Shown: positions 1 to 9,552, counted from the stretch's first letter. The stretch is 64,000 nucleotides of DNA from JADFAK01 sp047615865 (GCA_047615865.1 JBLHIB010000002.1:17791-81790), one strand, 5' to 3'. The notes: generated by a model from the letters alone, not told the origin. Made by a program: numbers and translations.

Positions 1-3000
1 TCGTCTAATGCAACAAGTAACCCTACCTGAGGGGATTGCATGTATGTCAAATTCGTATTGCAATTGTCTGTTGCAAGCACCTCATTTTCGAAATTGGGCA
101 CATTGATTAGGCAATTGGCGTTAAGGTTGACTTGATTGTTGAAGTTCGAACAGTCTATGTTAGGCGCTAGATCGTCTATCAAGTCTACGTTAAAAGTACA
201 CTCGTCGTAGTTCCCAATTAGATCGGTCAAACCTAGGACTACTGCAATGGGACCAGACACCGTGGTTCCTGGGGCTGGGAATTGAGTAAGCTCATAAGCC
301 GCTTCGACACCTGTGCAAAAGCTAACGTTAACAAGCATTGTGTAATCGGGGAGAATTGCCTGACATCCATCGTTGGCCGAAAGCAATTGATCATCTAAAC
401 AATTTGCTATTTGCGGCCCCGTTCCATCTTGAACAATGACATTAAGTGCTGAAAATGTAACGTTGCCACCTGCGTCGGTCACAAAAAATGAAATTAGTGA
501 GATCCCAGCTTGCAAAACTGAACCAGGAGCTGGTAATTGTTCGATAGAAACAATCGTACAATTGTCCTCAACGACAATGCCTGATGTTAAATCTGCTAAA
601 ATATAGACGCAATTCACATTGGTCGTGACTTCCAAGTCAAAGACAATGATCGTAGCGAAGACATTGTCTTCAACCTGCAGCAAGAAATCACAAACGAAAG
701 AGTTCCCCCAAATATCAAGGGCGCTAATTTCGATGATATGCTCACCTATTCCAAGCGAAGTTCCGATTGCGGGGTTTTGAGTAAAAGTCAATACCGAACA
801 AGCAGATTCATCGGCAATCTGAGTCGTAAAATCTTCCAGCAAATATTCACATTCTGCAGACACATCTCGCAGGACGTTATCAGGACAAGCAAAGCTTGGG
901 CCGACAGAATCTGCAATAACTAGGATAAAATCACATGTGCTTTCTAGTCCATTGACATCTTCACTAGTAATTTCAACACTATGACTTCCCACATTTAGAA
1001 TAGTTCCTGCACTTGGGAATTGGACTATTGAGGAGATTCCACAATTGTCACTTGACGCAACTGACAGGGTATAATCTGGAATAGAAGCTTGACAGTTAGT
1101 CGCAATAATTTCTTGATCTTCCGGGCAAATCAATTCCGGAACATCCGCATCGACAACAACAATTTCGAAATCGCATTGCGAAGTGAGGCCTGATAGATCG
1201 GTTGCTGTGATCGTGACCGCGGTTGCTGAGAAAATTTCGGTGCCAGCGACTGGGCTTTGAACTACTGAACTCAATCCGCAGTTGTCAGAAGCGTTTGCGC
1301 TAGCTGTAAAATCAGGAACTATAGCCGAGCATGTTCCAGTCATATTGGCGACTTGGTCTCCTGGGCAGGTCATTGTTGGAGCTATATTGTCCTCAAGGGT
1401 GACCTGAAAAGCACAAGACGCGGCACTTCCCAATCCTGCAGTAGCGGAAAGAGTTACAGCCAAATCACTGAATAAAACAGTACCTGGTGCAGGCGATTGA
1501 GTGGTGTTGGACGCTCCGCAAGAGGTGAGCACAAAACCGGCAGTATAATCGGGCAAAACAGCCGAACAATCGTCTTCGAATTCCAGGACTTGATCATCAG
1601 GACAGGATACTTGCAGCGAACCGACAGGCATAACAAGCAACACATTGAAAGAACAAGAGCCAATGTTTCCCACTTCATCTTCTGCATATACGGTTACGGC
1701 AGTCGTTGAATTAACTACAGTTCCTTCAGCTGGATTTTGAGAAAGCATTAGATTGGACGAGCAATTATCGTTCGCCCAGATTGAGTTCGTATAGTCGCCC
1801 AATACATATTCGCATGATATATTCGGCAGTATGGTTTGGTCGATTGGACATGTGATGTCAGGATTCTGATCATCCACGACGTTGATATTAAAAGCACTGT
1901 AAACATCACCATTGGGATCAATAATATAACATGTGTTCACACCCAGACTTAAAGCAGTTCCGATTGCAGGATCTTGCGTATAACCAGAGGCTGGGCACGA
2001 AGAAGTCGTGTGCGGAGTTATTTGATCTTGCATAGTGTATGAACAAGAATTGTTGACTCCGACGCTTATACCAGTTGGAACGATAATTTCTACAATTTGT
2101 GCATTGAGACTGATCACATTGGAACTGATCGAAGCGCAGCCAGGCAGGGAGACAATTGCTTTAATAAGCAAGTCACTCCAAACAGCAACAGTATATGTAT
2201 CACTAGTATAACCGTCCGGAACACCCCAAGTTTCTCCATTGTCACCGCTATAAACCCATTGAATATTGCCATAGTACCCCGTCAACTCAATACTTACAGT
2301 TGTGCCGGAACAGGGTGTTGTATCAGAAACAGATGCAATCCCTGAGCTTGGAGCATCAGAGCAGCATGATGAAACACCTGAACTATTCAATTGAAAGGCA
2401 TGAACGAATGAATTATCATCGCCTTCAGAGCCATCAGTCCAATTGGAATCTGTAGTTCCAACTACACAGCAATTCCCATAAGAATCTAGGGCTACTGCAT
2501 GAGCATAAGTTTCTCCTAAATCTCCTAAAACAAAAGCATCAAGACAAGTTCCCTCGCTATTGAATTCTACAATCAGCGCATCTTCACCATTATTGGAGCT
2601 TGTAGAAATTCCATCCGGTAAATAAAGATCTCCATTTAAGGATCCTACGACAACAATATTTCCATCGCCGTTGGTCTGTATACTGGTCAGGCTAGTAGCA
2701 TTGTCATAATCAAAGCATACAGCAATCCAGTTGTCTATTCCTGTGTACTTATTTAGAGCTGTAATAAAAAGCTCATTTTGATCTCCCCAGTTTGCAATAT
2801 AACCAGAAGGTAACCACAGCCAATTGAATGCATCAGCAGCCATAATACCACCTATGTATACTGCATTGCAGTCCACGTCTATGGAACAAGATCTTGACTG
2901 ACCAGAATAATCACTATAAATTGCTTGAGTCCAATCAAATTCTCCAGTTGAGTTGATTTTGGCTACGAAAATATCTGGTTCGCCATCATTGGAAATCAAA

Positions 3001-3875
3001 TTCCAGGCAGATTGGTTTGATCCTGAATTATTGTAGAACATGCATTCGGCACCACCCCACTTCGCGACGATATAGACGTCACCACCATCACAAGCTATTC
3101 CAATACGAGACTCCTGAAAAGTTTGATCAAAATCGAAGTCATCGCTGGAAGAGCCGGCTGTGGCAGTCCACAACTGTGCGCCCGAAAAGTCTCTTTTTAT
3201 TACTGCAAAATCTGACGATTCTGATGTATATCCATTGGTTGCTCCACCTAGCACGAAACTATTGGCACAACTTTCATACACACCGAGTATGGCTATTCCA
3301 TCTTCGCTAACGTCTAACGACAATCCTTTATCATTGCCTTTACCACCATCAATTTTAATCCAACGAAAAACTCCGTCGGGTGTAAATGAGGCAGTAAACA
3401 TGTCATAATCTGGGGTCTGATAAATTTGGGATACGTCCTGAGAGAGGGAGCCATCGGCACTAGGGATAGTGAAATCTTTTTGAAAAGCTCCGGTTATGTA
3501 CACATTGAAATCAGGGCCGATTTCAACATCGAATAGTTCCTCTTTTTCATCTGAACCAAAAGTCATAAACCAGAGAATATCTCCAGAGTAGGAGAGCTTT
3601 GCTAGGTAACAATCTTCGGACCCTTGACCCTGTAAATTGATAGTGCCTATGCCGCTTCCAGCGCTTTCATTTCCAAGAAAATCTTCGGCGTCCATACCTT
3701 CCGATAAGGTACCTCCGACGTAGATAGCAGAAGTGCTGTGATCCATGGCAACAGCATTGGCCGACTCGAACGCAGAATTGACGGAAACCAACGAGAAGTC
3801 AGCTTCTTGCGCCCATGAGGTCAAAGTCACAATGCAGAGAGCGAATAGAGTTATTGTTTTCGTGGTGCTTATCAT
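1..3875 (-). CDS. Large secreted protein, beta-propeller-like N-terminus and HYR repeats (C-terminus outside window)
   Basis: The open frame runs from ATG at 3875 (MISTTKTITLFALCIVTLTSWAQ, a signal peptide) to the window edge with no stop, so about 1290 residues are visible and the C-terminus is missing. Residues of roughly 30-470 form repeats of the SBBP/seven-bladed propeller kind, such as VAMDHSTSAIYVGGTL and VALDSYGNCCVVGTT. An Ig-like stretch follows. From about residue 640 to the edge there are around eight HYR-type repeats of about 80 residues, recognisable by ITCPxDQ, a central Cys, SDNCG, the motif QxPxxGT and a final DxxGN. HYR domains are extracellular adhesion modules. A T9SS sorting domain is expected beyond the edge but cannot be seen. 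Function: probable cell-surface or secreted adhesin (inference). Confidence 0.85.
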   Translation of the reverse strand, partial: MISTTKTITLFALCIVTLTSWAQEADFSLVSVNSAFESANAVAMDHSTSAIYVGGTLSEGMDAEDFLGNESAGSGIGTINLQGQGSEDCYLAKLSYSGDILWFMTFGSDEKEELFDVEIGPDFNVYITGAFQKDFTIPSADGSLSQDVSQIYQTPDYDMFTASFTPDGVFRWIKIDGGKGNDKGLSLDVSEDGIAILGVYESCANSFVLGGATNGYTSESSDFAVIKRDFSGAQLWTATAGSSSDDFDFDQTFQESRIGIACDGGDVYIVAKWGGAECMFYNNSGSNQSAWNLISNDGEPDIFVAKINSTGEFDWTQAIYSDYSGQSRSCSIDVDCNAVYIGGIMAADAFNWLWLPSGYIANWGDQNELFITALNKYTGIDNWIAVCFDYDNATSLTSIQTNGDGNIVVVGSLNGDLYLPDGISTSSNNGEDALIVEFNSEGTCLDAFVLGDLGETYAHAVALDSYGNCCVVGTTDSNWTDGSEGDDNSFVHAFQLNSSGVSSCCSDAPSSGIASVSDTTPCSGTTVSIELTGYYGNIQWVYSGDNGETWGVPDGYTSDTYTVAVWSDLLIKAIVSLPGCASISSNVISLNAQIVEIIVPTGISVGVNNSCSYTMQDQITPHTTSSCPASGYTQDPAIGTALSLGVNTCYIIDPNGDVYSAFNINVVDDQNPDITCPIDQTILPNISCEYVLGDYTNSIWANDNCSSNLMLSQNPAEGTVVNSTTAVTVYAEDEVGNIGSCSFNVLLVMPVGSLQVSCPDDQVLEFEDDCSAVLPDYTAGFVLTSCGASNTTQSPAPGTVLFSDLAVTLSATAGLGSAASCAFQVTLEDNIAPTMTCPGDQVANMTGTCSAIVPDFTASANASDNCGLSSVVQSPVAGTEIFSATAVTITATDLSGLTSQCDFEIVVVDADVPELICPEDQEIIATNCQASIPDYTLSVASSDNCGISSIVQFPSAGTILNVGSHSVEITSEDVNGLESTCDFILVIADSVGPSFACPDNVLRDVSAECEYLLEDFTTQIADESACSVLTFTQNPAIGTSLGIGEHIIEISALDIWGNSFVCDFLLQVEDNVFATIIVFDLEVTTNVNCVYILADLTSGIVVEDNCTIVSIEQLPAPGSVLQAGISLISFFVTDAGGNVTFSALNVIVQDGTGPQIANCLDDQLLSANDGCQAILPDYTMLVNVSFCTGVEAAYELTQFPAPGTTVSGPIAVVLGLTDLIGNYDECTFNVDLIDDLAPNIDCSNFNNQVNLNANCLINVPNFENEVLATDNCNTNLTYMQSPQVGLLVALD

Positions 3876-3950
3876 AATGGTTGTAGGTCTCCACTGTCGG
3901 AGAACATCCAATTAGTAATAGGTTGCGCCACATATTACGCCGTGAAATGA

Positions 3951-4005
3951 AGAAGGTTACATTTCCAATCAAGGCCTGTGGCGTTGAAAAGGAGTGTAAC
4001 CTTCT
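3951..4005. other. 11-bp perfect inverted repeat with 33-nt loop
   Basis: AGAAGGTTACA at 3951-3961 is exactly complementary to TGTAACCTTCT at 3995-4005. It lies between the stop of the 4046-5938 gene and the start of the upstream-facing gene at 3875, both on the minus strand. It has no T-tract directly after it, so it is not a typical intrinsic terminator. It could be an mRNA 3' structure or a leader structure. Confidence 0.5.
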
Positions 4006-4014
4006 AGTTATGCA

Positions 4015-4034
4015 TTGTAAGACTAGTCCTACAA
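4015..4034. promoter_or_regulatory. Palindrome, TTGTARGA-N4-TCCTACAA type
   Basis: Arms TTGTAAGA (4015-4022) and TCCTACAA (4027-4034) flank the spacer CTAG, with one A/C mismatch in the arms. The same arms with a four-base spacer recur at 33893-33910 and 59336-59357. This copy is 11 bases past the stop of the 4046-5938 gene and upstream of the 3875 gene. Possible binding site for a dimeric regulator; I do not recognise it as a known operator. Confidence 0.5.
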
Positions 4035-4045
4035 AATTCTAATAC

Positions 4046-5938
4046 TTATTCGATCACCATTGAATATGAGAACAAGGTCTCATCCAATTTAACACGAACC
4101 AAATAGAGTCCACTTTCAGCTTGAATTTCGAATTCCGCTCGTCCACCTACATTGTTGGACAATTGAGAAGAGAAAATTGTTTTTCCGGCAATATCGACCA
4201 CTTCAATATTTCCCTTTGAGAACGTTTGCATTCCATCGATTGTGAAAGCACCATTTGAAGGGTTAGGAAATAAAGTTGGGCTATTTCCGTCGATTTCTCC
4301 AACAGCTGTGCAATTCCAAACCGTAACAATAATCGCGTCTGTATGAGTGCAGCCTTCTTCATTGTAGGCAGTTAAGATGTAAGAATATGTTCCGGCACCC
4401 AATTGGGCACCATCTACCTCAAAAAATTGGTTTTCATTTCCATCCTGCCACGTGTAGAGATAGCCTGCTGGGCCATAGATCAAAACATCTTCATCATCGC
4501 ATATGGTGACATTATCACCTAGATCGAAAGTAAACTCATCACTTAACTGGACATTGACATCATGCTCATAAACACAGCCGTTTTCATCTTCTACATAGAC
4601 AGAATAAACTCCTAAATTGAGATTTTCCAAATTTTGGCTATTCATTTGAAAATCCTCTGGTCCAGTCCAGAAATACTCGTAAGGTGCACTTCCACCTGAA
4701 AGATCTAATGTTATGGAGCCATCTCCAGAAAGAGGACATTCTATGGAGACAACGTCGTAACTACCGTAAAAATAATCGGGTTCATCAATGAAAAATGTCT
4801 CGGTCAAAGTTTCACCTCCGCATGCATCGGTTAAGACTGCCGTATATTCTCCACCATTCAAGTCATAAATAAAATTCTCGTCTGATTCAAAATTACCTGG
4901 CCCTGTCCATGTTGTGGTGAAATTACTTCCCCACCCTGTTACATAAGGCATAATAGATCCAGTTCCTGCTTCGCCTTTGTTGACTGGACAGTTAACAGCA
5001 TTTACACTGGCTCCAAGAGACACTGACCCTTCGTAGGAAGACACAGAAAGAAAAATTTCTCCTGCACTGCCATTCCATCCATCAATTTGGATAAAATATT
5101 CATCCCCTGGCACCAAGCATGAGGCATACATTGTTGCAGAATAGCCATTGGCTCCTATGCAACCGCCTATGGCATCATCATTTGCAGTCACCAAAGTGAA
5201 ATTTGCCATCTCCGAACAGTCATTTCCTGAATACAAAGCCAATTGCGTATCCGGGGTTGTTCCTTCATTGCAAGTTGAAATTTCAATTGCCCCTTCCTCC
5301 GGAGCAATAAAAGAGGCCCAAACCGAATTGGTAACGGCACCTTCACACCACACACCATACACGGCACAATTTCCTCCGCCTGGACTTATCTCATTGTAAG
5401 CGGCGAATGCTCCTGTGCTGTTCAGCATATATGATCCATTGTCAATTTCTACTGGCAATGCCTGACAAGGTTGATTGTAATCTACGGACTCTGTATTGCC
5501 GACATCAATAATCCAAACATTTCCAGTTTCCGTGCCGTAATAAACACCTGTTAGAATTCCATCTTGTAAAACCTCGATCACAAGACCACCATCTCCGTAG
5601 CTATCAATAAAGTGCAAATCAATCAGTTGGCCATTTTCTGCGCAGAAAGCATCAGGAATAATAGTAAGATTATTTCCATAAATATCTTCCCCTGTAGCTC
5701 CTGCATCGCCTGTGCCACTGCAGCCAACATCCAGGTCATTCCCACCCCAAGCGATAGTGTTTTCACCACACGGGTCACCATTATTAACCACTTCCCAATA
5801 ATTTTCATACCCCCAAGCATCGGTGTGCATGATAAACTGGATTTCAGTTTGATCCACATCACATTGACCGTTTGCGTTAGAAAAACAATAGGTGACAAAC
5901 GCACCAATTAGCAGCAGACTTCTATATAGTTTCTTCAT
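4046..5938 (-). CDS. Secreted T9SS type A protein with PPC-like and SprB-like domains
   Basis: 630 residues. It begins with a signal peptide ending near SNANGQ. Residues about 25-150 hold a module with the motif IDSYGDGG, a relative of the DSFGDGWNG modules elsewhere in the window. Residues about 165-305 resemble a bacterial pre-peptidase C-terminal (PPC) beta-sandwich (VWASFIAPEEG ... PDTQLALYSGNDC ... YFIQIDGW). Two SprB-like repeats follow at about 310-470 (SIECPLSGDGSITLDLSGG). The last 80 residues are a type A sorting domain (LFPNPSNGAFTIDG ... GLYLVRVKLDE). The protein is predicted to be exported by Sec and then T9SS and attached to or released from the surface. No catalytic motif was seen. 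It has its own TAnnTTTG promoter 22 bases upstream of the ATG, divergent from the cvfB promoter. Confidence 0.9.
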   Translation of the reverse strand: MKKLYRSLLLIGAFVTYCFSNANGQCDVDQTEIQFIMHTDAWGYENYWEVVNNGDPCGENTIAWGGNDLDVGCSGTGDAGATGEDIYGNNLTIIPDAFCAENGQLIDLHFIDSYGDGGLVIEVLQDGILTGVYYGTETGNVWIIDVGNTESVDYNQPCQALPVEIDNGSYMLNSTGAFAAYNEISPGGGNCAVYGVWCEGAVTNSVWASFIAPEEGAIEISTCNEGTTPDTQLALYSGNDCSEMANFTLVTANDDAIGGCIGANGYSATMYASCLVPGDEYFIQIDGWNGSAGEIFLSVSSYEGSVSLGASVNAVNCPVNKGEAGTGSIMPYVTGWGSNFTTTWTGPGNFESDENFIYDLNGGEYTAVLTDACGGETLTETFFIDEPDYFYGSYDVVSIECPLSGDGSITLDLSGGSAPYEYFWTGPEDFQMNSQNLENLNLGVYSVYVEDENGCVYEHDVNVQLSDEFTFDLGDNVTICDDEDVLIYGPAGYLYTWQDGNENQFFEVDGAQLGAGTYSYILTAYNEEGCTHTDAIIVTVWNCTAVGEIDGNSPTLFPNPSNGAFTIDGMQTFSKGNIEVVDIAGKTIFSSQLSNNVGGRAEFEIQAESGLYLVRVKLDETLFSYSMVIE

Positions 5939-5960
5939 AATTCCTTCTTGGTTCTACCTA

Positions 5961-5968
5961 CAAAGTTA
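5961..5968 (-). promoter_or_regulatory. Bacteroidota -7 element (TAACTTTG) for the 4046-5938 gene
   Basis: On the minus strand TAACTTTG matches TAnnTTTG, 22 bases before the ATG at 5938. The -33 box is weak. It is divergent from the cvfB promoter 38 bases away. Confidence 0.6.
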
Positions 5969-6006
5969 CAGAATCTAAAGGAAGTTAAAAACATCGTTAC
6001 AATTGA

Positions 6007-6014
6007 TATCTTTG
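6007..6014 (+). promoter_or_regulatory. Bacteroidota -7 element (TATCTTTG) for the cvfB operon
   Basis: TATCTTTG matches TAnnTTTG and lies only five bases before the ATG at 6020. This places transcription start at or next to the start codon. It also rules out the upstream TTG extension of the frame (5948) as the real start. Confidence 0.7.
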
Positions 6015-6019
6015 CACCG

Positions 6020-7108
6020 ATGAACGATGTAGAAGTAGGAACTATTTGCAAATTAAAAGTGGCTGTAATGAACGGCCGCATTCCATTGCTTGATTTCAAT
6101 GGTGGAATTATCCCTTTACCCGCGATTGATGCTCCTTTGGGAACTGCTGTCGATTCCGAGATTGAGGTATTTCTTTATTATGATGAAGATGGCGATATCA
6201 TGGCCACTACGCAACTGCCCGAGCTTGCCTTGGACGGATTTGCTAGTGTTGTAATAGTATCTACATCTACTGCCGGCGCTTATGCCGATATTGGAACCAA
6301 ACGAGACCTTATGATTCCTACGCGGGAGCAAGTAAGTGATCTAAAGCATGGTTCCCATTGTGTAATAACGTTGAAGAATGACGTTGCACGCAAGAGACTG
6401 TATGGATCAACTAAGATTCGCGACTTTTGTGATAATAGCGACATTCAGCTTGAAAGAGGACAAGAAGTTCAGGCTATGATATATGATCGTTTCAAAGACG
6501 GAAGACGCGCGCTTGTCAACAAGCAATATTATGGAGTGATCATGTGGAATGACATTGTCCAAACCATACGTGTTGGAAATACATTGAGGGCTTTTGTCAA
6601 AAAGATTGAGGGTGACACCTTGTTCATCTCCCCGCAACGAGAGGGAAAGTTATTGCTTGAAGATGCTAAAGTCCTTATAATGGACTACCTCAATGCAAAT
6701 GGTGGTTACGTTCGCTTGACGGATGACTCAGATCCGGACGAAATCAAACTCCGCTTGAAAATGAGCAAGAAGACCTACAAAAAAGCTGTGGGCATGTTGT
6801 ACAAGACAGGAGATATACTTATTACCACACGCGGAATTAAGCTGAACAAAACGGGTGAAATCCCTGAAGATGCTGATAAGTACGTCGCAGATCCGGAACC
6901 TGAAGATGATCGCACAATATACAGACCGAATCCACGTCCCGGCGGCAGAGGAAGAGCTCCGCAACTACCTTCCCAAAAGCTAGACAACTCCAGATCAGAA
7001 CGACCAGAGAGATCAGATCGTCCGGATAGATCAGATAGTTCAGACAGGTCTAATACTTCAGACTCTGGCGGTGGCAATTCCTTAAAAGATAGAATTACCA
7101 GAAAATGA
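6020..7108 (+). CDS. cvfB: CvfB-like S1 RNA-binding protein with Ser/Arg/Asp-rich tail
   Basis: 362 residues from the ATG at 6020. The frame stays open to a TTG at 5948, but the promoter lies inside that extension. Residues 1-215 hold the S1-like OB folds of the CvfB/YitL family (PLPAIDAPLGTAVDSEIEVFLYYD is part of the family pattern). Residues about 220-285 form the C-terminal winged helix (YLNANGGYVRLTD ... KKTYKKAVGMLYK). CvfB proteins bind RNA in the cytoplasm and affect expression of secreted and virulence factors in Firmicutes. The last 75 residues are a low-complexity tail of RSDR/RSDS-type units, probably disordered and RNA-contacting (inference). First gene of a four-gene operon; its stop overlaps the yaaA start by four bases. 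Confidence 0.85.
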   Translation: MNDVEVGTICKLKVAVMNGRIPLLDFNGGIIPLPAIDAPLGTAVDSEIEVFLYYDEDGDIMATTQLPELALDGFASVVIVSTSTAGAYADIGTKRDLMIPTREQVSDLKHGSHCVITLKNDVARKRLYGSTKIRDFCDNSDIQLERGQEVQAMIYDRFKDGRRALVNKQYYGVIMWNDIVQTIRVGNTLRAFVKKIEGDTLFISPQREGKLLLEDAKVLIMDYLNANGGYVRLTDDSDPDEIKLRLKMSKKTYKKAVGMLYKTGDILITTRGIKLNKTGEIPEDADKYVADPEPEDDRTIYRPNPRPGGRGRAPQLPSQKLDNSRSERPERSDRPDRSDSSDRSNTSDSGGGNSLKDRITRK

Positions 7109-7878
7109 TTGCGTTACTGTCCCCTGCAAAAACGTTGGACTTCACTGCTCAAGAACAAACCAAGGTTTATACACAGCCGAGGTTAATTGAGCAATCGGAA
7201 TATCTCATTCCAAAATTGAAAAAACTGAGTTCTACGCAAATTGCGAAGCTCATGAAGATCAATCCGAATTTAGCTGAACTCAACAGACAGCGCTTCGAGA
7301 ATTGGGAAACTCCTTTTACGCCTCAAAATGCCAAACAAGCAATTCTTGCTTTTCGTGGGGATGTGTCCAGAGGATTGGCGGCCGATGGTTTTAGTGAAAG
7401 CGATCTCGCATTTTGCCAAGACAAAGTTCGCCTCTTGTCAGGCCTATACGGTTTGTTGCGACCACTTGATCTCATCCAGCCCTACCGGCTTGAAATGGGA
7501 CTGAGATTCAAAGTCACAGAAGCAAAGACGAACTTATACAAGTTTTGGGGGTCACAGATTTCTGATCTACTAAAAAAAGACCTCGGTGATGGCATGATTT
7601 TAAATCTTGCCTCGAATGAGTATTTTGCAGCGATCAATAAAAATGAATTTAAAGGAAGAATAATCAATTTCCACTTCCGTGAATTGAAAAATGGAGAGTA
7701 CAAACCTGCAATGACCTATGCAAAGCTAGGACGTGGTTACATGACTCGCTACTTGATCGAAAATAGAATATCGAATCCTGAAGAGCTCAAGAACTTCAAT
7801 TTGAAGAAGTACTCTTACAACGATAAATTATCAGAAACTAATGAATGGGTCTTTACCCGAGATGAAATAGAATTATGA
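7105..7878 (+). CDS. yaaA: Peroxide stress protein YaaA (UPF0246/DUF328)
   Basis: 257 residues, full length for the family. It starts MIALLSPAKTLDF, the conserved N-terminal signature. The FRGDV, LSGLYGLLRPLD, YRLEMG and NLASNEYF blocks of the family are all present in order. In Escherichia coli YaaA limits DNA and protein oxidation under hydrogen peroxide by lowering free intracellular iron, and the fold binds DNA. The start overlaps the cvfB stop (ATGA), and its own stop overlaps the next start in the same way, so the three are translationally coupled. Confidence 0.93.
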   Translation: MIALLSPAKTLDFTAQEQTKVYTQPRLIEQSEYLIPKLKKLSSTQIAKLMKINPNLAELNRQRFENWETPFTPQNAKQAILAFRGDVSRGLAADGFSESDLAFCQDKVRLLSGLYGLLRPLDLIQPYRLEMGLRFKVTEAKTNLYKFWGSQISDLLKKDLGDGMILNLASNEYFAAINKNEFKGRIINFHFRELKNGEYKPAMTYAKLGRGYMTRYLIENRISNPEELKNFNLKKYSYNDKLSETNEWVFTRDEIEL

Positions 7879-8564
7879 CAAATAAATTAAAGTACACCGG
7901 ATGGCTTGCGGTAGCCGTGTTATCAGTTTCATGTTCAAGCGCTCAGAAAAGCAGTGAAACTGTTCTTGAAAACCAAATGGACTCGCTGAGCTACGCAATA
8001 GGCGTAAGCATGGGAGAGAGCATCAATCAACAGCCACTTACGGATGTGAATGTTGATGCGATCATCGACGGATTGGACAAGCAAATTGCTGGAACCAACG
8101 AATGGGAACTTACTGATGTGGATGCATTTTTAAGAAAGACCATGACTGAAATGGCTGCTACAGAGCAACTAAAAGCCAAAGGTGAAGGTGTGGAATATCT
8201 TGCTGAAAACGGTAAGAAGCCTGGTATCAATACAACAGCCAGTGGTCTGCAATATGAGGTCGTTCAAGAAGGAACTGGCGCGACGCCGGATGCCAATGAC
8301 ATTGTAACTGTTCATTACACTGGAACTTTGATTGACGGCACTGTATTTGACAGCTCTGTTGAAAAAGGAGTTCCAATGACACGTGCAGCTAACCAATTGA
8401 TCACTGGATGGACTGAAGGTCTTCAATTGATGAAAGAAGGAGCTAAAATGAAGTTTTTCATTCCTAGTGAACTGGCTTATGGTGAGCGGCCTCCTGGAGC
8501 AATCCCACCTCATTCAGTTCTTCTATTTGATATTGAACTAATTTCGGTCGAAGCTGTCGACTAA
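7875..8564 (+). CDS. FKBP-type peptidyl-prolyl isomerase lipoprotein
   Basis: 229 residues. A lipobox, LSVSC, with Cys20 predicts a lipoprotein. Residues 33-105 form the Mip/FkpA-type N-terminal dimerisation helices (MDSLSYAIGVSMGESI). Residues about 120-225 are an FKBP domain with TVHYTGTLIDGTVFDSS, AYGERPPGAIPPHSVLLFDIEL and the usual aromatic pocket residues. It should catalyse cis-trans isomerisation of prolyl bonds in envelope proteins, likely in the periplasm. ATGA overlap with yaaA and six bases to the next gene place it in the cvfB operon. It resembles FkpA/Mip, but orthology is not certain. Confidence 0.92.
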   Translation: MTNKLKYTGWLAVAVLSVSCSSAQKSSETVLENQMDSLSYAIGVSMGESINQQPLTDVNVDAIIDGLDKQIAGTNEWELTDVDAFLRKTMTEMAATEQLKAKGEGVEYLAENGKKPGINTTASGLQYEVVQEGTGATPDANDIVTVHYTGTLIDGTVFDSSVEKGVPMTRAANQLITGWTEGLQLMKEGAKMKFFIPSELAYGERPPGAIPPHSVLLFDIELISVEAVD

Positions 8565-8570
8565 TTTAAG

Positions 8571-9434
8571 ATGGTTGGGACACTCTTTGCGGTAATAGTA
8601 ATCGGCTTCGTGCTGTATCAATTTTACTATTACCGCAAGAGATCCCAAACTAAAACAGAATTACATTTCCTCCCTTCTTGGCGCAATATCCTCATTGAAA
8701 GAGTATCTTTTTACAACAAACTCACTAAGCCACAGCGCCTTCAATTTGAGTCTGACCTCCTTCGATTTCTCAATGACACAACTATTACCGGCGTAAAATG
8801 CAAGGTTGAGGATATAGACAAAGTCCTTATCGGTGCCAGTGCCGTAATTCCTCTTTTTGGGTTTGACAATTGGGGATATCCCAATTTGGACGAAGTCCTG
8901 CTTTATGCCAACAGATTTTCTTCTGACCATCAGATAGACGAAAGCAGCAATACATTGGGTATGGTTGGCACAGGCTACATGAACGGTAGTATGATTCTAT
9001 CAAAACCTGATCTGCGAGCAGGCTTTTTAGGTGAAAAAGACGCGCGAAACGTCGGAATTCATGAGTTTTCCCATCTTATCGATAAGTTTGATGGCGCCAT
9101 TGACGGGATCCCTGAATATTTATTGGTGCATCCCTACTCCATTCAATGGGTCGAATTGATCCGTAAAAAAATGATTGAAATCCAAAAAGGAAATTCGGAT
9201 ATCAATACCTACGCTCTAACAGGTCCAGAAGAATTCTTTGCCGTTACTTCAGAGTATTTCTTTGAGGATGCCAATCGAATGGCAAAAAAACATCCTGAAC
9301 TTCATGAGGCAATGAGCAGGATGTTCAAACAAAATCTGAAGACAACAACCAATTCCTCTAAATTCAAGCCTGGCAGAAACGACTCATGTCCTTGTGGCTC
9401 TGGCAAAAAGCACAAACGCTGCTGTGGCAAATAG
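8571..9434 (+). CDS. MtfA-like zinc peptidase (M90) with C-terminal SEC-C motif
   Basis: 287 residues. Residues 4-18 form an N-terminal membrane helix. HEFSHLIDKFDG, around residue 164, is the HExxH zinc motif of the M90 (MtfA) family, and GPEEFFAVTSEYFFE supplies the downstream glutamate. MtfA in enterobacteria is a cytosolic aminopeptidase linked to Mlc and glucose uptake. Here the last 22 residues are a SEC-C motif (NDSCPCGSGKKHKRCC), the zinc hook found on SecA tails and many nucleic-acid or ribosome-associated proteins. That fusion is unusual for MtfA. Last gene of the cvfB operon, six bases after the FKBP gene. Confidence 0.88.
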   Translation: MVGTLFAVIVIGFVLYQFYYYRKRSQTKTELHFLPSWRNILIERVSFYNKLTKPQRLQFESDLLRFLNDTTITGVKCKVEDIDKVLIGASAVIPLFGFDNWGYPNLDEVLLYANRFSSDHQIDESSNTLGMVGTGYMNGSMILSKPDLRAGFLGEKDARNVGIHEFSHLIDKFDGAIDGIPEYLLVHPYSIQWVELIRKKMIEIQKGNSDINTYALTGPEEFFAVTSEYFFEDANRMAKKHPELHEAMSRMFKQNLKTTTNSSKFKPGRNDSCPCGSGKKHKRCCGK

Positions 9435-9552
9435 CACTCAAATCTGTAATTGTCAGATTCGGCCGACCAGACTTTTATAGTCCCATTTGTAACCATTCCC
9501 TTAAAATTCAGGTAAGCAGGTGTCAAGCAGGCTTTTAACTGCTGCCACTATT

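Noticed and set aside
5948..6019. Longer cvfB start at TTG 5948
   Set aside because: The -7 promoter element lies inside this extension, and the extra 24 residues are not family-like.
6775..7077. 100-codon antisense frame within cvfB
   Set aside because: Its Ser/Leu/Asp-rich repeats are the reverse reading of the CvfB low-complexity tail; no independent support.
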